The notes: generated by a model from the letters alone, not told the origin. Shown: positions 17,852 to 27,373, numbered from the stretch's first letter. The stretch is DNA of 64,000 bases from JAJRRS01 sp041402025 (GCA_041402025.1 JAWKTA010000005.1:1-64000), one strand, 5' to 3'. A program made the numbers and translations.

Positions 17852-18757
17852 TCATGGTGTAACGCCACGCACAGGGTTCCAGCAGGGAGCGGCGAGTTTG
17901 ATGGCTGGACATTGGCGGTCGCGGAAGCGGAGGATCGCGCGCATCAGGCGGGTCTGTTGTTCGATGGTCTTTAGCGCGGGCGGTCGGTGGCCGGACTGGA
18001 TCATAGGGTAGAGCAGCTGCTTGAGCCGGACGATGTCGTTGTCCATCAGGTGCGGGTTATCCTGCATGACGGCGGTGCCGGTCTCGTGTCCCCAGTGCTG
18101 GTCGATCAGCGGTTCGTTGAGCAGGAGGATGCCGCCGCGCGCGATCAGGCGGTAGAGCCACCAGGTGTCGAACGCGGAGTTCATCTGCCCGGGGTTTTCC
18201 CAGAGGATGCCGGCCTGGATGTCCTCGCGTCGGACCATGCACTGCACGGGCGTGCCGACCTCCAGATCCTGCAGGTAGCAGGCGAGCAGGGCCTGATCCG
18301 GCGGGAGGTATTCGAGCGTCGCCGCCTTGCCGCGCAGGCCGGGCTTGGTCAGCTCGTTGTTCACGAAGTTGTCCGCCAGGCACATCACGACGAAGCGTCG
18401 GGCTTCTTGAGCGTCGCGACCAGAAGCCGTTGCAGGCAGCCGGGCTTGAGCGCGTCGTCGTCGTAGAGGGGTTTTGATCCAGGGCGCGCGTGCTGGCTCA
18501 TGACGAAGTTATTGTTGGGGATCTGGCCGTGGTCCCCGGTGTTGCGGACGATGCGGACGCGCTTGTCGTGCGCGGCGACCTGCTTGAGGAACTCCCACGT
18601 CGGGCCCGGCGGGTCCTCATCGTCGGAAACAATCAGCTCCCAGTGCGTGACCGTCCTGGTTGAGCACGCTCTTGACCGCGCGGCGGATCATGTCCGGGCG
18701 TTTGAACGTCGGCATGACGACACTGATCGCGGGCAGTTTGGGTGGGGTGACTTCCAT
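17852..18757 (-). pseudogene. Family 2 glycosyltransferase, frameshifted
   Basis: Begins at ATG 18757: LPAISVVMPTFKRPDMIRRA is the GT-A N-terminal strand, continuing KSVLNQD, then after an indel near 18650 WELIVSDDEDPPG, RVRIVRNTGDHGQ, and later LYDDDALKPGCLQRLL with the DxD-like acidic cluster. A further indel near 18405 leads into VVMCLADNFVNNELTK and an intact C-terminal 170 residues ending at 17852. It transfers a sugar from a nucleotide donor to an unknown glycan. Next to glf on the same strand, a galactofuranose-containing polysaccharide is plausible. Confidence 0.7.
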
Positions 18758-18775
18758 GACTAGATCAATCCCGAT

Positions 18776-18955
18776 GAACCGCGAAGGCGCGAAGAGCGCG
18801 AAGAAGAAGGGAAGTTCGGGGGGGCCGCGAATGAACGCGGATGAACGCGAATCATGGAGAAAAATGTTTTGCTCATAGGCCCGGACCTTTATCTGCGTTT
18901 ATCCGCGTTCATTCGCGGCTAACTTCTTCTCTGCTTCGCGCTCTTCATCGCGCGC
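18776..18955. repeat. Long imperfect inverted repeat
   Basis: The left arm (18776-18865) carries GCGAAGAGCGCGAAGAAG and CCGCGAATGAACGCGGAT; the right arm (18890-18955) carries their reverse complements with a few mismatches. The arms enclose about 25 bases and would fold into a large cruciform or RNA hairpin between glf and the GT2 gene. Similar GCGAAG/CGCGAATGAACGC text is scattered through planctomycete and related environmental genomes. No gene is present. Confidence 0.6.
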
Positions 18956-18970
18956 CTACAGTTCCTGCAG

Positions 18971-20100
18971 TTACCCGTTGGGCAGTTTATCCGCGTCGGG
19001 GTCCCCGCGGAGGATGCGTTCGGTCAGCAGCATCGCCCGGCCGATCGCCTGATCCATGTCGAAGTATCGGTATTCGCCCAGCCGCCCGCAAATAAGCACC
19101 CCGGGTGTCCCCGGATCGCCATCCGCCTTTGCCCGGTAGCGCTGATACAGCTCGGCATTCGGGGCATCGGGGAACGGGTACTCATACCCGCCGATCTCGG
19201 TGGGGGTGTATGGCGTTTCCGTGGTCAGCACGGTCCCCGTGATTTGCTCCGCCTCGTCGGCGGGCATCATGTGTTTTCCCATCGAGCGTGCGGATCGACG
19301 GCCCCTGGTCGTGCATGGGCGTGTTCACCTGTCCGCAGGGTTGGGCGAAGCCACCCGGCGCACTTTCCTGATACCGGTGCTCGCGGCTCTGTGCCGGTGT
19401 AGGTTGCCAAGCTCATTGCCCGAGTACGCGTCGATCGGCCAGTGAACACGGTGAGCTTGTCCGCCTTAACTTCGTCGCGTCGCTTCCAGGTAATCAAACC
19501 CAAGCTCGACGGGGATGCCCGCAACCATCTTCTGTGTCAGTCTGGGTACGGGCAGGGGATGCCCTGGTGTTTGCAGTCGGGCTTTAAGCGGGGCTCATCG
19601 TCCGCACGGACGTCGAAGCGCTTGCAGAGGTCCGCGCTGAGCGTGTGCGCGGGGACACCCCATTGTTTCTCGTTGTATTCCTTGATGAACTTCTCGTAGA
19701 CCTTGCGCGGCATCAGCGACAGCGCTGCCTCTTCGAAGTTGGTCGGCGTGCCGGTGAATTCGGGCTTCCAGTCTTTGCCGACGTGTTTCGCGATGTAGCT
19801 GGCGGCGATGGGCCAGTTCTCGTACCCGCCGTCGACGAGCGTCTTGAGGCTGGCTTCGTACTTGTAGAACTTAGCGAACCGTGTGACGAAGTCCCAGATG
19901 CGGTCGGAGTTGGTGCGGAAGTAGTGGGGGCCGTAGGTGTGGATGCGGATGCCGGAGGCGTGCTTATGGTCGTGGACGTTGCCGCCGACGTGATCCCTGC
20001 GGTCGACGATCAGCACGTCCCGTCCCGCGTCCGCCAAGGCGCGCGCGATGACGGAACCTGTCAGCCCCGACCCGACGATGAGGTAATCCACCTTCCGCAA
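18971..20100 (-). pseudogene. glf: UDP-galactopyranose mutase, frameshifted
   Basis: FAD-dependent ring contraction of UDP-Galp to UDP-Galf. TTG 20100 with AAAGGATC upstream gives VDYLIVGSGLTGSVIARAL, the FAD-binding motif, then VGGNVHDH and GPHYFRTNSD. Residues up to about 19540 are uninterrupted (YNEKQWGVPAHTLSADL), then two or three indels between 19250 and 19540 scramble the middle. The C-terminal frame resumes with GGYEYPFP, YRAKADGDPG and GRLGEYRYFDMDQAI, the conserved active-site end, stopping at TAA 18971. The corrected length of about 375 aa is normal for the family. Identity is certain; integrity is not. Confidence 0.85.
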
Positions 20101-20280
20101 AGCGATCCTTTAAATAGCCTTGTCCCGGTTGACCGGTTTAACCGCGACATCATAGGGAAAACAGCGAACCACGGGGGTTTGATCGGCGTTATTCAGTACG
20201 GTGGCGAGCGTGGCGGGGTTTGCACCCGGCCGGCGTGCCGCAATCCCCCAAGCCCCCAGGTAGATCGGGCCGATACTGCG

Positions 20281-21807
20281 ATGGTGAACGACCTGAAAAA
20301 CACACTGCTTATCGGTCTGACCGTGCTGACGCTGGCTGTATGTGCGTGGTGGCTGGACCCGCAGCACTCCACCGCGCAGCAGCAGGTGGACCCGACGAAC
20401 ATCCCCGACCCGTTGACCGAGGTCGAGGACGAGCCGGTGCCCAACGCCTTTGAGCAGCCCCCGCCCCTGCCCCGGGCGGCGCCGCCGTCGCTGCACCACC
20501 TGCTGGGGATGAACTCGGCGCGTGCGCGCCTCGGCCGGGCGGTCCCCACCGGTGAGGGCATCACCGTCGGCCACGTCGAGATCGGCAAAGGTCAGTACCT
20601 GCCCGACACACAGGCCCCGCAGTTCCGCGGCGTCACCTTTGTCGAACGCTCCGGCTCGGCTCGGGTCTCGCCGCACGCCTCCGCCACCGCACGCATCATC
20701 TACGGCCGGACCGGGCTCGCGCCCGGCGTCAGCGTCGTACACTGCTTCGAATCTCACGACTGGATGACCACCGGCTACCTCAACGCCAACTCTTCCCAGG
20801 CGCCCTCCGGCGGGCCGATGCGCGTGCTCACGCACTCCTGGGTCAGCGATTCGCCCATGGCCGCCGACATCCTCCGCCGCATCGACTGGCAGGTGGATAC
20901 CAACGATACGATCGTGTGCGCCGGTGTGAACAACGGCAGGGAAACACCCGTGCCTTACCTGCTGGCCACGGCGTACAACGTCATCGCGGTCGGCACGACC
21001 GAGGCCGGCGGCTCCAGCGGCGGGTACACGCGCGTCGAGGTCGCCGGGCGCTGCAAGCCCGACATCGTCGGCCCGCGCGGGCTGACCAGCTTCACCACCC
21101 CGGCCGTCGCCGCCTGCGCCGCACGGTTGTTGCAGGCCGCGGACGAGATGACCGATCACGCGCACTACGCCGGCAAGGCCGAGGTTATCAAGGCCGTGCT
21201 GCTCGCCGGTGCGAACAAGCCCCGCTACTGGGAAGCGCAGCCGGGCCACCCGCTGGATGAACATCTCGGCGCGGGCGTCGTCCACTTCGACAACAGCCTC
21301 CAGATCCTCCAGGCCGGTCCACCTGAAGCGGATGAAAGCAATCCCGGCACGATCCGCATGTCCAACCGCATGGGCTGGGACTTCCGTACCATCGCGCCCA
21401 ACGGCAAACACACCTACACCTTCCACACCCAGGCCCCGATGGGCGAGGCCTCGATCATTCTTACCTGGCACCGCCGGATCACCGGCACGCACACCGACGA
21501 GAACGATGCGGGCAACTCATTGTGGTACGGCCTGCCCCGCCTGGCGGACCTGGACCTGCACCTGTATTTCACCGACGAACGCGGCGAGGAGCACGAATTG
21601 GCCGCCAGCACCAGCCGGGTCGACAACGTCGAACACATCTACTTAAAAGACCTCGCCCCCGGCCGGTACCGCCTGGAAGTAGTCCGCCCCGAAGAAGTCC
21701 ACGAAGAGGATTGGGACTACGCGCTGGCCTGGCGCGTCGAGCTGCTCAAGAAGCCGACCACCGATGATGTTGCGGAAGAAGAGGTAGCAGCGGATGAACA
21801 GGAATAA
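20281..21807 (+). CDS. Exported subtilase-like protein with altered catalytic Asp
   Basis: 508 aa from ATG 20281, where a signal anchor begins (LLIGLTVLTLAVCAWWL). A proline-rich spacer leads to an S8-like fold. ITVGHVEIGKG occupies the position of the catalytic-Asp strand but has Glu where DTG is expected; SPHASATARIIYG corresponds to the catalytic-His helix, and LTSFTTPAVAACAARLLQ to the catalytic-Ser helix. His and Ser are thus present while Asp appears replaced. The C-terminal 150 residues are a beta-rich domain with DLDLHLYF and LAPGRYRLEVV, like proprotein-convertase-type P domains. It may be an inactive or altered-specificity protease. Intact, long frame. Confidence 0.7.
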   Translation: MVNDLKNTLLIGLTVLTLAVCAWWLDPQHSTAQQQVDPTNIPDPLTEVEDEPVPNAFEQPPPLPRAAPPSLHHLLGMNSARARLGRAVPTGEGITVGHVEIGKGQYLPDTQAPQFRGVTFVERSGSARVSPHASATARIIYGRTGLAPGVSVVHCFESHDWMTTGYLNANSSQAPSGGPMRVLTHSWVSDSPMAADILRRIDWQVDTNDTIVCAGVNNGRETPVPYLLATAYNVIAVGTTEAGGSSGGYTRVEVAGRCKPDIVGPRGLTSFTTPAVAACAARLLQAADEMTDHAHYAGKAEVIKAVLLAGANKPRYWEAQPGHPLDEHLGAGVVHFDNSLQILQAGPPEADESNPGTIRMSNRMGWDFRTIAPNGKHTYTFHTQAPMGEASIILTWHRRITGTHTDENDAGNSLWYGLPRLADLDLHLYFTDERGEEHELAASTSRVDNVEHIYLKDLAPGRYRLEVVRPEEVHEEDWDYALAWRVELLKKPTTDDVAEEEVAADEQE

Positions 21808-21850
21808 GTAACACTGTGGCTAGAACGCGATTCAAGTGAGGCCGCTGGGC

Positions 21851-22424
21851 ATGGTCAAACGCGTTCATCAGATCGTCCTGATCGTCTCCACGCTCATTAC
21901 TTCCTGGCTGGGCATGATGGTTATCCACGAAGCGGGGCACGTCCTTGGCGCATGGACATCTGGTGGCGTGGTGTCACGTGTGAACCTGCCTCTTTTTGGC
22001 TTTTCATCCACCGATCTATAATGACAACCCGCATCCTTTGTGGGAGGTCTGGGCCGGGCCGGTGTTCGGTGCGGCGGCCCCGGTTTTGGCTTGGTTTGTT
22101 GCCCATTATTTCAAGGCGTCGTTCAGTTATCTGTTACGGTTCTTCGCGGGCTTTTGCCTGTTGGCGAACGGGGCGTACCTGGGCGTGGGATCGTTCGATC
22201 AGATCGCCGACGCGGGCAACCTGTTGGAACTGGGTACACCGGTATGGCAGCTATGGCTGTTCGGTTTTGTCTGCGCGCCGGTGGGATTTTTGCTCTGGCA
22301 CGGGCTCGGTCCGGGCTTCGGCCTGGGTGCGCCAGCGGGCAAGGTCAACGTGCGCCACTCTTACATTATGCTTGGGTTGTTGATTGCGATGGTATTGATT
22401 GAAACCGTGTTAATGTTTGTCTGA
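21851..22424 (+). pseudogene. M50-like membrane metalloprotease homologue, one frameshift
   Basis: From ATG 21851, a membrane helix leads to MMVIHEAGHVLGAW with the HExxH zinc motif. The frame breaks in a T5 run at about 21993. With one T removed, the reading continues LPLLAFHPPIYNDNPHPLWEVWAGPVFGA, then four hydrophobic segments, ending LIETVLMFV at 22424. The corrected protein is about 190 aa. The DNPHPLWEVWAGPVFGA segment is shared with small M50-like proteins of planctomycetes. The substrate is unknown; such short forms may be non-classical site-2 proteases. Confidence 0.65.
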
Positions 22425-22594
22425 CTAGCCGACCCCATGCAACCCCTACAACCGGCCGCGTGAAATCGTGGGCGGGCTTGGTCGGCTTCAGTCGTTGATC
22501 GGACCCACCGATGGATAACAGGTGCGGACGTTTTCGTACGCGTCCGGGGGAGCGGGGGCCGGGCGGGTATCCGCGGAGGCGTGGAGGATCGGTG

Positions 22595-23422
22595 ATGTCT
22601 GATCGTGTAGATGAGAAAAGCGGCGGGCAGGGCGCGGCGTCAGGCATTGCGCAGCCATTGCAGCTTGCGCGCATTTTGTTTGTCGATGGCGAGGGGGTGG
22701 ACCGCTTCCGCCTCGCGTCGGACCTCAAGCAGGCCGGGGCGATCGTGGACTTCGCATCGACCGGCGATGAGGCGACGGAAAGCATCGCCCATGCGACCAA
22801 AGACGCCGAGCCTTACGACGCGGTGCTGCTTGACCTTTCCACGTTCGACACCGGGGGGTTCGATGTCGCGGAACAACTACGCCGCGCCCAGTACGCCGGT
22901 CCGATCCTGGCGCTGACGGACGGATCACTTAAAAAGATCGCCGCGCAGGGTATCGAGGCCGGCTGCGACGACTTGTTGCAGAAGCCTGTGGCAACGTGTG
23001 TCCTGCTTGACGCCTTGTCGATGATGGTCACGCGCGAGCGCTCCCGCCGGTATGTCACGGCCCGGCCGGACGAGGTCACCAGCGAGCTGGCGGCCTACCC
23101 CGAACTGATGATGATGCTGCGCCGGTTCGTTTCGACCCTCCCCGAGACGGTCGAGGAGGTGCTGGCCGCCCAGCGCGAGCGCGACATCCAGAAGCTGCGT
23201 GACTGGCTGGACCAGATCAAGCGCAACGCCACCAGCCACGGGTACATCGCGATCCGGGCCTCGGCGGTCACAGCCCAGCACGAGCTGGACGAAGCCCGCA
23301 AGCCCGACGCCGACACCGTGACCGAAGCGATCGACGACCTGGTAGACCTCTGCCGCCGCGCCACCGCCAGCCCCAGCAAGCCGCCCCCGACCTCCGGCCC
23401 GCCGCTGCCGCCTTCGGGCTGA
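22595..23422 (+). CDS. Response-regulator receiver fused to degenerate HPt domain
   Basis: 275 aa from ATG 22595 after GGAGG. Residues about 25-145 form a receiver: Asp80 in AVLLDLST, Thr in LALTDG and Lys in LQKPV are in place. The first acidic position reads FVDGEGVD. The C-terminal helical part (about 160-260) aligns with HPt domains (FVSTLPETVEEVLAA, then RDWLDQIKRNATSHGYIAI), but the phosphorylatable His of the H-x-L-K-G motif is Asp206 and the following Gly is Arg. It may act as a mimic, phosphatase or protein-docking module. The tail is Pro-rich. No cognate kinase is nearby. Confidence 0.75.
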   Translation: MSDRVDEKSGGQGAASGIAQPLQLARILFVDGEGVDRFRLASDLKQAGAIVDFASTGDEATESIAHATKDAEPYDAVLLDLSTFDTGGFDVAEQLRRAQYAGPILALTDGSLKKIAAQGIEAGCDDLLQKPVATCVLLDALSMMVTRERSRRYVTARPDEVTSELAAYPELMMMLRRFVSTLPETVEEVLAAQRERDIQKLRDWLDQIKRNATSHGYIAIRASAVTAQHELDEARKPDADTVTEAIDDLVDLCRRATASPSKPPPTSGPPLPPSG

Positions 23423-23585
23423 TGCCGTGGCGGACGTGGGAAGGCCGATGGTTTCACACCCCAACCCTAACCCCGAGTCCCCAACCCCTCGATCATTGCT
23501 TGACGCTCCCAACAGGCCGCGATAACGTCGGTTATCATGTTGCTGCGCGATCCACGCGCAGGAAAGCCCGGTCAGGAGGCGTCTC

Positions 23586-24920
23586 ATGCAATTTCGAGTT
23601 TCCGCGTTGGTTTACCCATGGTTTTCGGCCCTGTGCCTGGTGGCCTGTCTGGGCCTGCCCGGACGGGTTCTGGCCCAGGAAGTGCCCTTCACAGGCGTCG
23701 TGATCCAGAACCAGACGGATGTCCGCGCCGGCGCCGCCGACCGGTACTACCGCGTCGGGGAGCTGAACAAGGGCCAGCTCGTCCAGGTCGATGAGGTCAT
23801 CGCCGGCTGGAACAAGATCGTCCCGCCCGAGGGCTTCTACAGCTATATCTCCAAGGCCTTCGTCGACGCCAAGGGCGACGGCTCGACCGGCGTGGTCAAC
23901 TCCGACCGCAGCAAGGTCTACGCCGCCGACGTCAACGGCCCGGCGGGCAGCTACCGCGTCCAGGCCATCCTCAACTCCGGCGACGGCGTGCAGATCGTTG
24001 CCGAGGAAGGCAGCCACTACAAGATCGTCGCCCCGACCAACGCCTACGTCTACCTGCCCCCCGGCTCGGTCCGCCGTGCATTGGCGATGGAGACCGCCCC
24101 CGCGGAGCCTGCCGAGGCCGAACCCGCCGACACGGAACCCGTCGAGGAACCCAAACCGGAAGTAAAGCCCGAGGCAAAACCGGAGCCCAAGCCCGAGCCG
24201 GTCGCCGTCGCGCCGGTCGTGGTGGAGCCGACCCCCGAGCCCGTGGTCGAGGCCCCGGCCGAACCCGCGCCCACGGTCATCGAACTCAACCCCCCGGCGC
24301 CGGCCGAAGCCGAACCCGTCGCGGACAGCAGCTCCGAGCAGGCTCTGAACGACATGCTCGGTGGCGAAACCAAAACCGAGGCCCCGGCCCCGGTCACGAT
24401 CGCCGAGGGCGCCAGCCTCGATGAGCTTGAAAAGAGCTTCAAGGCGACCAAGGAGTTACCCGTCGAAGAGAAGCCCCTGGCCGAGATGATCGCCGGCTAC
24501 GAAGCCCTCCAGGCCGGCGGCGAACTTTCGCCCGCCAACGCCGTCCTGGTCAAGAACCGCCTGATCGTTCTGCGTCACGAGCAGAACATCGCCGAGGGCC
24601 TGGCCGTGATCGCCAAGGCCAACGAGCCCCAGCCCGAACCCGCGCCCGACGACAGCGACAAGCCCGTCACCTACGACGCCGTGGGCCGGCTGCTCGCCTC
24701 CAGCGTTTATGACGGCAAGACCCTGCCCCGGATGTTCCGCCTGACCGACCCCGCCACCGGCCGCGCCGTTGCCTACATCCGTGCCGACGGCCCCGTTGCC
24801 AGCATCGGGCACCTGGGCAAGCTCGTCGGCGTCGTCGGCAAGTCCGCCTACGACCCCGACCTCAAGCTCAAGGTCATCACCGTCAAACGCATCGATACCC
24901 TCGAAGCCGCCGCCAACTGA
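23586..24920 (+). CDS. Secreted SH3-domain protein with Pro/Glu linker
   Basis: 444 aa from ATG 23586 with GGAGG upstream. A signal peptide ends near VLAQE. Two bacterial SH3-like repeats follow (GVVIQNQTDVRAGAADRYYR and NSDRSKVYAADVNGPAGSYR, each followed by a V-P-x-x-Y-type strand). A 150-residue linker rich in Glu-Pro-Lys (EPKPEVKPEAK) spans the periplasm or wall, and a C-terminal beta-rich domain begins YDAVGRLLASSV. Such SH3 proteins bind cell-wall or envelope polymers. A heptamer-like CCCNAAC repeat lies just upstream. Confidence 0.75.
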   Translation: MQFRVSALVYPWFSALCLVACLGLPGRVLAQEVPFTGVVIQNQTDVRAGAADRYYRVGELNKGQLVQVDEVIAGWNKIVPPEGFYSYISKAFVDAKGDGSTGVVNSDRSKVYAADVNGPAGSYRVQAILNSGDGVQIVAEEGSHYKIVAPTNAYVYLPPGSVRRALAMETAPAEPAEAEPADTEPVEEPKPEVKPEAKPEPKPEPVAVAPVVVEPTPEPVVEAPAEPAPTVIELNPPAPAEAEPVADSSSEQALNDMLGGETKTEAPAPVTIAEGASLDELEKSFKATKELPVEEKPLAEMIAGYEALQAGGELSPANAVLVKNRLIVLRHEQNIAEGLAVIAKANEPQPEPAPDDSDKPVTYDAVGRLLASSVYDGKTLPRMFRLTDPATGRAVAYIRADGPVASIGHLGKLVGVVGKSAYDPDLKLKVITVKRIDTLEAAAN

Positions 24921-25266
24921 TCCGGTTATACCGTCTGTAGCGCCTGCGTAACCCCGCCCCGGTCGGCTCATCGATCCGCGCGTTGTCGTGCCCAAACGCT
25001 CCCGGCGTGGCCGGTTCACCGACCACGTTTTTCTAACCGTTCCAAACCCACATTACCCCCACCCCGCGCCTGAAAATACTTGAGTTTCCACCGGATATTT
25101 CCCCCTATCTGATGCCGCGCATGGTACATCTGGCGCGGCTGGTTCTGCCAGACCGCCCGCCGAATAATCAAGCACAATAATCCTCGCATCACCGGCTAAC
25201 ACGACGGCCCCGGACCGCCGATGGCTTGGGTGGGCCGGCGCTTTTTTAAGGCCCATAGGAGTTACC
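24921..25266. other. Intergenic region without recognised features
   Basis: About 345 bases after the SH3 protein. No convincing promoter, terminator with T-run, small gene or repeat is seen apart from the TAGGAG ribosome site of the next gene at its end. Confidence 0.4.
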
Positions 25267-25764
25267 GTGAGCCACCACACCATCAAGATCGGGGAAATCC
25301 TTGTCGAGCAGGGCGTGCTTTCCGAGCAGCAGGTCTTCGAGATCCTGCAGGCCCAGAAGCAGCACCGCATGCCCTTCGGCGTCCTGGCCGAACGCATGTT
25401 CGACGTCACGCTCCACAGCATCGAGAACGCCTGGGTCGAGCAGTACCACCGCTTCACCGGGACGATCGACCTGGCGCACGAAAAATTCGACGCCGACGCG
25501 CTCCGCGTCCTGAACCGCCGGCAGGCCTGGCAGTTCGAGCTTCTTCCCATCCGCACCGAGCCGGACGGCGAACTCCTCATGGCCGCCAGCGCCAACCGCC
25601 TGGCACGCGCCGTCACCTTCGCCGCCAACCGCATCGACCGCGCCGTCTACTTCCGCATCGCCGAACAGGAACAGCTCCGCACCTTCCTGCAACAGCACTA
25701 CCCCATGCCCGAACTCAGCCGCGAGATCATCCAGAAAGCCCACGACCTCGCCCAGTCGGCGTAA
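25267..25764 (+). CDS. Stand-alone MshEN/GspE N-terminal-like protein
   Basis: 165 aa from GTG 25267 after TAGGAG. The N-terminal half has the GspE/MshE N-terminal pattern (IKIGEILVEQGVLSEQQV, then LQAQKQHRMPFGVLAERM) and the second half continues with the RRQAWQFELLPIR region typical of type II secretion or pilus ATPase N-domains. The ATPase domain is absent. In MshE this module binds cyclic di-GMP, so a sensor or adaptor role is possible. Not all binding residues are verifiable by eye. Confidence 0.65.
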   Translation: MSHHTIKIGEILVEQGVLSEQQVFEILQAQKQHRMPFGVLAERMFDVTLHSIENAWVEQYHRFTGTIDLAHEKFDADALRVLNRRQAWQFELLPIRTEPDGELLMAASANRLARAVTFAANRIDRAVYFRIAEQEQLRTFLQQHYPMPELSREIIQKAHDLAQSA

Positions 25765-25773
25765 GACATGCTT

Positions 25774-25811
25774 TACCCCTCTCCCCCGAGGGGAGAGGCC
25801 GGGAGAGGGGC
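25774..25811. repeat. 38-bp palindromic dispersed repeat, copy 1
   Basis: An acCCCTCTCCCCCGAGGGGAG-type element with a nested dyad, followed by GGCCGGGAGAGGGGCG. An exact reverse-complement copy occurs at 38661-38698, between the deacetylase and GH9 genes. Confidence 0.75.
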
Positions 25812-25858
25812 GACAACACACGCCTTACTCCCACAACATCACACGCATACACCCCTAG

Positions 25859-25885
25859 CCCCGGGCGGAAGCCCGGGGTTTTTAT
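25859..25885 (+). terminator. Rho-independent terminator with GGAA tetraloop
   Basis: CCCCGGGC-GGAA-GCCCGGGG perfect stem capped by a GNRA-type loop and followed by TTTTTATTT. It ends the MshEN-like gene and also precedes the convergent lipoprotein gene. Confidence 0.8.
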
Positions 25886-25899
25886 TTAATGCACTCGTG

Positions 25900-26379
25900 T
25901 TATTCGTCAAAAACCCATGGAGTGCCAGGAAATAGTTCATAGGAGCAGCTGGGGGCAGGTTCGTAGGGATTCACAATCACTACAATTCCCTGATCCATTG
26001 GGATTAAAATAGCCATAGGGAGTACCCGCATCGGGGAGTAAATTTGATATAGATACGAGTTCTTGTAGGAATATCTGATCCCCCTCATTCGATAATAATA
26101 CAAATAGTCAAAGTCTCTCCAATATCCACTTCCTGCGCCATTTAGTTTTCTTATTATCTGAAATGCAGCTTCATCAGCTTCTTCGGTGTCGATCGTGTGG
26201 TTCCCGTCCAAGGCCCGTACCAGTCGCTTTGGGCTATCCAAAAGTGCTATCAATTCATCAGGCGGCGGTTCATCCATTTTTGCATCGATATAGTCACTTG
26301 CCGACGCACATCCCGCAATCATTAGCCCCAGAATCAATAAAAACATAAGACAACACGTCTTGTTATCTGGGCGATTCAT
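25900..26379 (-). CDS. Lipoprotein, unknown function
   Basis: About 159 aa from ATG 26379 after AAGGGGA. The signal peptide ends with the lipobox LMIAGC, then a short polar segment (DEPPPDELIALLDSPKRLV). The remainder is rich in Tyr and aromatic residues (YLYYYRMRG, KNSYLYQIY) with a hydrophobic strand PMAILIPMDQGIVVIV. It is markedly more AT-rich than the genes on both sides. No family recognised. Confidence 0.65.
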   Translation of the reverse strand: MNRPDNKTCCLMFLLILGLMIAGCASASDYIDAKMDEPPPDELIALLDSPKRLVRALDGNHTIDTEEADEAAFQIIRKLNGAGSGYWRDFDYLYYYRMRGIRYSYKNSYLYQIYSPMRVLPMAILIPMDQGIVVIVNPYEPAPSCSYELFPGTPWVFDE

Positions 26380-26404
26380 AAGCGAAATCCCCTTGGTTTT
26401 TACA

Positions 26405-27373
26405 TTACAACCCACCCAAAAACCCAAAAATCAAATCATCCATCCCCAAAAGCGGCTCGTGCCCGTAGTCGGGGAAGACCTTCATATCCTTCGCCGACGT
26501 GATCTTGTTATACGCCGCGAACTGCGTGCTCGGCGGGCAGCACTGGTCCATCAGCCCCACACCCATCAACACCTCCGCCTTGATCCGCGGGGCCAGGTGC
26601 TGGATATCGATATAGCCAAGCTTCTCCCACCACGTGTCGATCCGTTCGTGCATCGGGTCGTGCCTGCGGAAGAACTCAGGTATCTCGGCGTAGGCCTGTT
26701 TGATCAGGTCCATCTCCCACACGCGCTTATAGTCGCTTAGGAACGGGTACACCGGCGCCGCCCGCTTGATCTGCGGCACAAGCGCCGCGCACGCCATCGT
26801 CAGCGCCCCGCCCTGCGACGCGCCGGTCGCGCCGACACGCCCGGCATCCACCTCGTCAAACCCCATCACGATCCGCGCGAGCCTGGCCGTATCCAGAAAC
26901 ACGTTCCGGTAAAACAGCTTGTCGGGGTGGTCCTCCAGGCCCCGGATGATGTGCCCCTTGCACGTCGTGCCGACGCCCAACCAGCTGTCACGGCTCAGCC
27001 CGCCCTGGCCCCTAACGTCCAGCGACGCGACGCTCATCCCCGCCGCCACCCACGCCAGCCTCGCCGTCCAGTTGCCCGACGAGCCGGTGTACCCGTGGAA
27101 CTGCACCACCGCCGGCCCGGGTTTGTCGCCGCTTTGTTGATTCCGGGGGCGAAGATACTTCGCGTAAACCCGCGCCCCGCCGGCACCGGTAAAGTACAGA
27201 TCAAAACACTCGGCAAACGACGCCTGAAAATCCGCCGGCCGAAGCTCCACGTCCGGATCGACCGCGTCAAGCTCTGCCAGCGCACGCCGCCAGTATTCAT
27301 CAAAATCCGCCGGCCGGGGGTTGATCCCCGTGTACGTCTTCAGTTCCGCCAGGGGCATGTCAATCTGCGGCAT
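26405..27373 (-). CDS. Acetyl-xylan esterase / cephalosporin-C deacetylase family
   Basis: 322 aa from ATG 27373 (MPQIDMPL, GGAG upstream). Alpha/beta hydrolase that removes acetyl groups from xylan and related sugars. Landmarks: FHGYTGSSGNW oxyanion region, DVRGQGG, nucleophile Ser in GATGASQGG, Asp in GLMDQCCPPS, and catalytic His in PDYGHEPL. The PAxDPTCKGHIIRG-type loop of carbohydrate esterase family 7 is present as TTCKGHIIRG. There is no signal peptide, so it probably acts on imported acetylated oligosaccharides. Confidence 0.9.
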   Translation of the reverse strand: MPQIDMPLAELKTYTGINPRPADFDEYWRRALAELDAVDPDVELRPADFQASFAECFDLYFTGAGGARVYAKYLRPRNQQSGDKPGPAVVQFHGYTGSSGNWTARLAWVAAGMSVASLDVRGQGGLSRDSWLGVGTTCKGHIIRGLEDHPDKLFYRNVFLDTARLARIVMGFDEVDAGRVGATGASQGGALTMACAALVPQIKRAAPVYPFLSDYKRVWEMDLIKQAYAEIPEFFRRHDPMHERIDTWWEKLGYIDIQHLAPRIKAEVLMGVGLMDQCCPPSTQFAAYNKITSAKDMKVFPDYGHEPLLGMDDLIFGFLGGL

